Assembly: GCA_002688965.1 (NCBI GenBank)
Contig: NZEE01000012.1
Span: 20,173-41,103 of the forward strand
Length of the DNA stretch: 20,931 nt
Source of the DNA: an archaeon
GTDB taxonomy: Archaea; Aenigmatarchaeota; Aenigmatarchaeia; GW2011-AR5; GCA-2688965
Reading direction: 5' to 3'
The notes beneath the pieces were generated by a model. The model saw only the letters and a list, made by a program, of their open reading frames with translations. It had not been told where the DNA came from and searched no databases. Each line of letters begins with the position of its first letter. Position 1 is the stretch's first letter. Shown here in pieces: positions 17,401-20,931 of this stretch. Made by a program: the position numbers and the translations under genes.

Positions 17401-20400
17401 GATGAAATATCCCCAGTTCCTGACAAATCATTCGTATTAACATAAATACTACCACCAGAACCTCCTCCACATGAATGAAGCGAAATTGAACCACCATTAC
17501 TTCCATCTACTAATATTTTTCCATTAACTATCAAACCATCTGTTGAATTTATTCTTATAATCCCTCCTCCCCTACCACCATCCCAATCGCCAGTATCTGA
17601 ACCACCACCACTTCCAAATGCTATTGGCGATGAATAATTACCATAATATGTTCCACCAGCAGTACCACCATCACTTCTACCACCAATACCAGCATGCCCT
17701 GCCCCACCTGCACCAGTATCAAGAACACCATCTGATCCTTGACCATCACCAGTAGTTGAATCATAACCCAAAAAACTACTATTTATCATTCCACCAGAAT
17801 CAATTGTTACATTTGTTGCGAGAATTGTAACATTTCCACCAACTATACTTCCACCTGACTGTATTGTTAGATTTCCTACTAAATTAACTATAAGTGAAGC
17901 ACCATGATCATTTACATCTACTGCATCATAATACAAACTTCCACCAGATTCTAGAACAAGATTATCCATATTTAATTGCTCTCCATCTGTAAAATTATAC
18001 TGATAATGTATATAGCAAGTTGAACTATAAGTTCCTCTATTACAAATACCTTCTGTCAAATTCTGTATTTCCAAAGTAACATTATTCATTATTACCGGAG
18101 AATAAAACTGATTACTATCAGAATAAAGAATTGCTTGCTGAAGGAAATGTGTAGTAGCAGTACTTAAATTAAAGCTTGCTTCATATGTATCACCACTTAC
18201 TGATTTCAATGGTTGCTCACCAGTTTCAGATTCAACCCAATTAACACCAATACCATCATTCACATGATCCAATGAACCAGTAAGATACAATTTCTTAATT
18301 TCATCATCAGAAAGTGTACGATTAAATATCATTACCTCATCTATTTGACCATTAAAGTCACCATAACCACCATAAGTTCCAATAGTTAACGGATAATTAT
18401 TAGCTGCAAGACCAGTTAATTCATCATTTTGAGGGTCATTAGTATCAAGAACTCCATTATCATAAAGTTTAACTCCACTTGCTGCTTGACTACCATCATA
18501 TGTTGCAGCTATCTGATGCCATGTACCGTCAACCACATCAGTTGTTCCATGAACAAGCAATCTATCTGAACCTGTCCAAGATTCGCAAATAAAGAAACGT
18601 ATTACATCACCAGTATCATGGAAACCCAACCCATATCCTTCATAGGTTCCAGACCCAAGTGCTTTACCAACTGCATAATGAATACTAGAACCAGAAACAG
18701 AAGACTTTATCCATGTTACAATTGTAAATGAATCAGTACTAACAAAATCAGGAGAATCTCCCATTGTAATATTATCGTCAGTTCCATCAAAAGTATAACC
18801 GCTATCAAAAACACCAGTAACACTTGCTGTATTACCATTTATTGTTCCATCATTTCCAGAATAAGAACTATCAGAAGCATTTCCATCAAGATGCCAATAA
18901 CCAACTAAATCATTATCAAACTCATTATAATCATGTAAAGTAGAATTCCATTCATAAATTGTTGCATTTATTTCTGTATCCTGATATATTTGAGCATCAA
19001 ATGTAACATTATGTCGTGTATAATCTCCAATCACTGTAATATTTTCAAACTTGAATACTTCTTCTCCTCTAGGATCAAATCTAGCAGATTGATTTTTATA
19101 AATATTTATAATTTCTGCTTCTGAAAGAGAACGATTATAAACCATCAACTCATCCATTTTTCCATCGTGGAAAAATTTATACGCACTATCACTTGAATCA
19201 TATCTTGTTCCAACTGTAAATCTTCCAGTACCTTGGAATATATTACCTGTAGCTGCACCACCACCATCAGTAGAAACAGGAGTAGCATTTACATAAAATG
19301 TATAAGTACCTGCAGAATATGTAATAGCGACATGTTGCCACTGTTTAAGATTTATTACATTTGAAGTTGAATCTTCAATACCATCAGCAGCACCATTATC
19401 TGAAGCAACAAAACTTAAACCTCCAGCACTCTCTATCCAAGCAGCATAAGACATCTGAGTTCCATAGTCTTCTAACTTTCCAATAATATACGATGCCGAT
19501 GCATCATAAGAATTAAGATAAACCCAAGCAGATATTGTTATAGATTGGACATCTAAAGATGAAGAATCAGCCACATAAATTGTACCAGTATCTCCATTAA
19601 ACATATATGATCCTCCGCCCATCCATGCAGTATTATTCCAATGAGTACCACCATATGGAATACCATCATTATTATTTCCAGAATAATCATAAGTTACATT
19701 ATTAAATGTTCTATTAACATCAAATGGCATATACAATACCAAATCATTATCAGATAAATTGAGATGTGTGAAATTATTTTCAGCTGTTATATTATTACTC
19801 ATTATAGCAACTGTTGAAATTCCAGGATCAGACACATCTAATATAGTGAATGTTTGTGTAGATAAAGAAGGGACAACCCAATAAATTGTATCTAACATTC
19901 CATTTTCATTTTCATCTGTTAATACAAATTCCATAACTTCATTTGAATTATCAGTCGTCCTTGTTAATATTATATCTGTAGTGTAACTAACTTCACTCAC
20001 AAGTTTAGAATAAGCAAGTATATTAGTATAGTGAACATCTCCAACTGTTGTAACATCAACTGTTTTTGTTTTAACATCTAAAATATTTTCAATTGTTTCG
20101 GGTCCTGGAGTTTCATATTCTATTTCTATTTCTTCATCAGCTTCTACAGATTCATCAATTACAATTTCAGTTACACTACTTTCTTCTACAACACCAACAA
20201 TCATACCTGTTGGTTCAAACATCATAGTTAACCAACCAGTAAGCAAACCTGTTATACCTCCCTGCAACTCAGATTTTTCTTGTGAAAGATTTATAATTTT
20301 TTCATCAGTGTAGTGTAACTTATCTTCCTCAGTAATTTTATTTTTTTGCTCATTCAATAAAGAAATTGTTTCATCTATTAATTCAATCTTCTTATCTTTC

Positions 20401-20931
20401 TCATAATCATCTTTATCTTTCAATATACCATTATCAATAATTTTTATTTTCTCTTTACCAACTTCTTGTTCACCTTCTTTATCAATCTTCTTTACATTAA
20501 TATTAACAGCTTCCTTACTAATATTCAAAGAAAGTGTCGTAGTATTTCCTTCTTCAACAATTACACGTTTAGTCCACTTAACTGGAACACCAATAGTAAC
20601 ATCAGTTTTACTTATTAGTTCCTGAAGTTTCAAAGGCACATAAGTTTCATTTTGTAGTGAAACTGTTGTAGTTGTTATATTAGTTAAATTTGAAATTATA
20701 GTTGTTATATTTACTGTAGTAGTAGTTGCATTAACAGTTGTAGTTACATTATCTATTATTACAGTTGTCATAATTTCTTCTGTAGTTGTAGTATCAGGAA
20801 CTAACCCATAATAAATATTATAACTTACTTCTAAGATCGTACTTACAATTGTAGTTTCCTCTTCTTCTGTAGTGGTAGTTTCCTCTTCTTCTGTAGTGGT
20901 AGTTTCCTCTTCTTCTGTAGTGGTAGTTTCC
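11496..20931 (-). CDS. Giant LamG-domain surface protein with C-terminal membrane anchor and cytoplasmic C2H2 zinc finger, 5' end beyond window
   Basis: An open frame covers the whole stretch and continues past the edge; upstream of the Met at 20771 there are 53 further codons with no stop. Counting from that Met: acidic coiled-coil-prone region (about 100-170), four LamG/concanavalin-like domains (about 340-565, 620-832, 1640-1865, 1955-2175), each opening with a Leu-X-X-(Tyr/Trp/Phe) ... Phe-Asp/Glu strand and closing with an Asn/Gln-Arg-Ser/Ala/Thr-Leu ... Glu-Ile helix. Two duplicated Gly-rich modules (about 995-1165, 1330-1500) lie between the second and third. Ig/FN3-like domains follow, then a juxtamembrane helical region, a membrane helix (3027-3047), a Lys-rich stop-transfer and a C2H2 finger (Cys3068, Cys3071, His3084, His3089). 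Asn-X-Ser/Thr sequons are abundant. LamG domains usually bind sugars or proteins, so adhesion or cell contact is likely. The export signal must lie outside the window. Confidence 0.88.
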   Translation of the reverse strand, partial: ETTTTEEEETTTTEEEETTTTEEEETTIVSTILEVSYNIYYGLVPDTTTTEEIMTTVIIDNVTTTVNATTTTVNITTIISNLTNITTTTVSLQNETYVPLKLQELISKTDVTIGVPVKWTKRVIVEEGNTTTLSLNISKEAVNINVKKIDKEGEQEVGKEKIKIIDNGILKDKDDYEKDKKIELIDETISLLNEQKNKITEEDKLHYTDEKIINLSQEKSELQGGITGLLTGWLTMMFEPTGMIVGVVEESSVTEIVIDESVEADEEIEIEYETPGPETIENILDVKTKTVDVTTVGDVHYTNILAYSKLVSEVSYTTDIILTRTTDNSNEVMEFVLTDENENGMLDTIYWVVPSLSTQTFTILDVSDPGISTVAIMSNNITAENNFTHLNLSDNDLVLYMPFDVNRTFNNVTYDYSGNNNDGIPYGGTHWNNTAWMGGGSYMFNGDTGTIYVADSSSLDVQSITISAWVYLNSYDASASYIIGKLEDYGTQMSYAAWIESAGGLSFVASDNGAADGIEDSTSNVINLKQWQHVAITYSAGTYTFYVNATPVSTDGGGAATGNIFQGTGRFTVGTRYDSSDSAYKFFHDGKMDELMVYNRSLSEAEIINIYKNQSARFDPRGEEVFKFENITVIGDYTRHNVTFDAQIYQDTEINATIYEWNSTLHDYNEFDNDLVGYWHLDGNASDSSYSGNDGTINGNTASVTGVFDSGYTFDGTDDNITMGDSPDFVSTDSFTIVTWIKSSVSGSSIHYAVGKALGSGTYEGYGLGFHDTGDVIRFFICESWTGSDRLLVHGTTDVVDGTWHQIAATYDGSQAASGVKLYDNGVLDTNDPQNDELTGLAANNYPLTIGTYGGYGDFNGQIDEVMIFNRTLSDDEIKKLYLTGSLDHVNDGIGVNWVESETGEQPLKSVSGDTYEASFNLSTATTHFLQQAILYSDSNQFYSPVIMNNVTLEIQNLTEGICNRGTYSSTCYIHYQYNFTDGEQLNMDNLVLESGGSLYYDAVDVNDHGASLIVNLVGNLTIQSGGSIVGGNVTILATNVTIDSGGMINSSFLGYDSTTGDGQGSDGVLDTGAGGAGHAGIGGRSDGGTAGGTYYGNYSSPIAFGSGGGSDTGDWDGGRGGGIIRINSTDGLIVNGKILVDGSNGGSISLHSCGGGSGGSIYVNTNDLSGTGDISSNGGFGLDGSTAFGGGASGGRIAIYSTTNSFTGNTWAYGGVAAAIDNQAGSQFVGYGPAGTIFTKLDSETYGTLMIDNNDTTEQFALTYTRLDGSGSYNFDNISVTNKGHLEIQPEEHLNLSNTNFTGDNDVQSMISIMGEVTLTKNFTLIGVTLGLNNGTTVNELENITIGNGGKLSHTQNGVGDVYKLNLTMESLVILSGGVVDVTTKGFMWNEGDGSGTDSSTHAGAGGGGYGGDGGDGESGRAGGSAYGNAARPNELGSGGGTTLAEPKGGDGGGSIQINASHLDVQGQILSNGGLGGDSQYNSGGGGSGGSIWLIVNNITGSGLIMAAGGNGDDGSTADGGGGGGGRIAIWYSMDNASFSATLSVAGGSGPGSATDGASGTMFFGDPTAPTITAHNLTYEYPNNVSVLFNFTDDSITDSFSINDTTNFEINKTGFLFNISNLVVGVHWLEITANDTTNTTATDVIWINITDTTVPTISLVSPTPANNSIIDIDGIYVNVTTTDLNRHYAFTDFNNSLAGWWKFEGNVSDSSENGNNGTITGDPQNVTGIFGGAYDFDGTGDKLTMDEDYNDILDLTANRDMTYSMWVKTGTVKTMNPALLDKRERVSDTNWKGIVINIDDGATSGQIRSELYYGSSGSAIQSIGTTNISDNTWHHVAVVLDRNSTQQIYVDGILEDSDSISAYAATDLSHDYDMRIGAKSDADSSYTNYKGYMDELIVFQRALTADEIKSLYNASEYSLGANYTSLEGSVNYTYKSYVVDIGGNTNDTGVQNVIIDTVAPTAIFVAPTTSNNNITSNTSLEMNVSIVDANLEKVIWNWNSTNFTVFSNDLILFMNFDNRSELGESNSIVKDISDSGNDGDVNGANSVTGGKYGGAFNFDGNDDWIDFGDQAEFESFSDGGTISAWIQVGDITQDGTIMSKRTNTGDSFTFLFDDAAGVSGRTDVLTFFVDNGPSNNRIESLQSLSADQWYHAVAVDNTTDLLLYINGVLDNKTATSIGMGTNTVNPLRIGANAVNTSDYTGLMDEVMLWNRSLTAIEVYQMYVTSLQKYNTTQWYLYVNQSLNATDVLVSNPYIFQTWVEDEVYQVGNTEMRNITILTNILPNITVPTLSPAAAFGNTTLNATTTANDDDYLNDTTVWFNWYVNSALVYTNSATNVINGTVGSQLLGSANISKFDNVTVEVWADDTIENSTRQNSTTLYVENWIVTTGPTLANPSNNTMKVYTNDTMYWDNASSLDTADSDTFSYVLQASDIESFSRLMFNSSVSALNHTNETWPDQDFNNSIFWRVRSYDGNNYSDWSAHRNVSVVQARVAFTSPSNNLTAYPGASYNLVLNESNHTEWTSSVVVFVDNDDLNTTYTMEFSDATGLWSYLYTVPEDLPARVLSIKAYAYNDTSISRENVTDFMNLRVTRPVGVAVGAPNISVFRPNITNTIPNSTVNVTLKAILDTVLVGITFNLTHPNGTNWIMSPDTSWNDDTAFLYNRSYIINMSNNGTYTFQASVTDINGQQTVEYEEAFAHEAQLFQLQALGSKHMQLFDKNSDYKFGNGTDNMTISLPFGSYDVKIQLEYPTIRLYNVSLNSSVDVNNTLRVLLRYNDTAESMAPPTGRRSVDQFILNTTAYPGLIIMEYNYTKHINTLADEDNVEIWRYNESNEWIEIPTNIFSSLNRVNASLTNFSYFLFAETASPVLVVVYQPAGGGESRIYINTGGEAYQLDLIVPALLTMGTRDRAEAPIILHNTAKHLNMSNISISASTETEGLTFEWSETNWNYLAAGEKSATSLTIISDTTETKYNITIDAVAYALTSTGSTRLESTEVIMIDLSPYTGEIAAIYDNMIFARNLFSENPECYELSELLEQAEVAINASESGKAATMMDSAINACRDLMTSLGKQLRYPLPKIDLMLIAIITAIASFGVFVYIYVKHLKDSRKKKKFTPTTGKIMCKHCGKYFKSQSALANHNKRAHGK
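11505..11570 (-). other. C2H2 zinc-finger-encoding segment at the cytoplasmic C-terminus of the giant surface protein
   Basis: Encodes Cys-X2-Cys-X12-His-X4-His with the conserved Phe and Leu (Tyr-Phe-Lys-Ser-Gln-Ser-Ala-Leu) of classical fingers, two residues before the end of the protein. The spacing and core residues match a C2H2 finger completely. A basic linker and the membrane helix (11631-11693) precede it, so the finger should face the cytoplasm. Confidence 0.8.
14250..14910 (-). other. LamG-like domain 4 of the giant protein
   Basis: Opens with Leu-Ile-Leu-Phe-Met-Asn-Phe-Asp and an Asp-Ser-Gly-Asn-Asp-Gly motif. It continues with Phe-Asn-Phe-Asp-Gly-Asn-Asp-Asp and Trp-Tyr-His-Ala-Val-Ala, and closes with Trp-Asn-Arg-Ser-Leu-Thr. 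This is the LamG_3-type layout, seen four times in the protein. Confidence 0.75.
15180..15850 (-). other. LamG-like domain 3 of the giant protein
   Basis: Opens with Leu-Ala-Gly-Trp-Trp-Lys-Phe-Glu-Gly-Asn and an Asn-Gly-Asn-Asn-Gly-Thr motif. It has Tyr-Asp-Phe-Asp-Gly-Thr-Gly-Asp and Trp-His-His-Val-Ala-Val, and closes with Phe-Gln-Arg-Ala-Leu-Thr. Most similar to domain 2 by eye. Confidence 0.75.
16275..17790 (-). repeat. Two duplicated Gly-rich modules in the giant protein
   Basis: Module A (about 17280-17790) and module B (about 16275-16785) share the order Gly-Asp-Gly ... Gly-Ser-Gly-Gly-Gly ... Ile-Asn ... Gly-Gly-Ser-Gly-Gly-Ser-Ile ... Asp-Gly-Ser-Thr-Ala ... Gly-Gly-Arg-Ile-Ala-Ile. 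They are separated by a sequon-rich beta segment. A duplication within the protein is the simplest reading. Confidence 0.75.
18275..18925 (-). other. LamG-like domain 2 of the giant protein
   Basis: Opens with Leu-Val-Gly-Tyr-Trp-His-Leu-Asp-Gly-Asn and a Ser-Gly-Asn-Asp-Gly-Thr motif. It contains Tyr-Thr-Phe-Asp-Gly-Thr-Asp-Asp and Thr-Trp-His-Gln-Ile-Ala, and closes with Phe-Asn-Arg-Thr-Leu-Ser-Asp-Asp-Glu-Ile. Confidence 0.75.
19085..19755 (-). other. LamG-like domain 1 of the giant protein
   Basis: Opens with Leu-Val-Leu-Tyr-Met-Pro-Phe-Asp and a Ser-Gly-Asn-Asn-Asp-Gly motif. It contains Ser-Tyr-Met-Phe-Asn-Gly and Trp-Gln-His-Val-Ala-Ile-Thr, and closes with Tyr-Asn-Arg-Ser-Leu-Ser-Glu-Ala-Glu-Ile. 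Confidence 0.75.
20851..20931 (-). repeat. Perfect 24-bp tandem repeats encoding Glu-Thr4-Glu3, continuing past the window edge
   Basis: Three full identical 24-bp units at 20851-20874, 20875-20898 and 20899-20922, then 9 bp of a fourth. They are in frame with the giant gene and encode Glu-Thr-Thr-Thr-Thr-Glu-Glu-Glu each time. A degenerate Thr-Thr-Thr-Thr-Glu-Glu follows near 20776-20795. Expected to form an extended, possibly O-glycosylated acidic stalk. Confidence 0.9.

Noticed and set aside
1..20931. tRNA, rRNA, insertion sequences, attachment sites
   Set aside because: No cloverleaf-like sequence, transposase, terminal inverted repeat or rRNA stretch was seen. Gaps between genes are all below 100 nt.

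Overview
The window looks like an AT-rich archaeal genome segment. Evidence for an archaeon: an eS26-type ribosomal protein, a FlaI/TadA-like secretion ATPase with single-domain GspF/FlaJ-like membrane partners, TATA-box promoters (one apparently giving a leaderless mRNA), Shine-Dalgarno (SD) sites of the GGTGA/GGAGG type, and very large Asn-X-Ser/Thr-rich surface proteins. The style (huge LamG and beta-helix surface proteins, Thr-rich stalks) would fit a DPANN-type archaeon, but lineage is inference. Every gene I can support is on the minus strand. The plus-strand ORFs are shadows.

Reading in the direction of transcription (high to low coordinates): (1) 20931-11496 is the 3' part of one giant surface-protein gene. 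It is open at the window edge and encodes more than 3,140 residues: a Thr/Glu repeat stalk, four LamG-like domains, two duplicated Gly-rich modules, Ig/FN3-like domains, one transmembrane helix and a short cytoplasmic tail ending in a C2H2 zinc finger. (2) 11444-8122 is a MoxR AAA+ ATPase, DUF58 and BatA-like von Willebrand A (vWA) protein operon. The MoxR carries an unusual Lys-rich N-terminal extension. (3) 8034-5262 is a small unknown basic protein followed by a membrane-anchored beta-helix surface protein. Its promoter has a TATA box and two tandem 19-bp palindromes. (4) 5192-1 is a run of tightly packed genes: ribosomal protein eS26, a type II/IV secretion (pilus) ATPase, two GspF/FlaJ-like membrane proteins, and three exported or membrane-anchored small proteins, the last cut by the window edge.

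Taken together the window is a cell-surface locus. It holds two large stalked, membrane-anchored ectodomain proteins with basic cytoplasmic tails, a MoxR/vWA assembly or chaperone module between them, and a pilus/secretion-type machine downstream. The joint function is inference from proximity. The most unusual points are the zinc finger on the cytoplasmic end of the giant surface protein, the tandem operator-like palindromes at 8067-8106, the possible AUU start of eS26 in front of a pilus-type operon, and stop codons repeatedly embedded in the SD site of the next gene.
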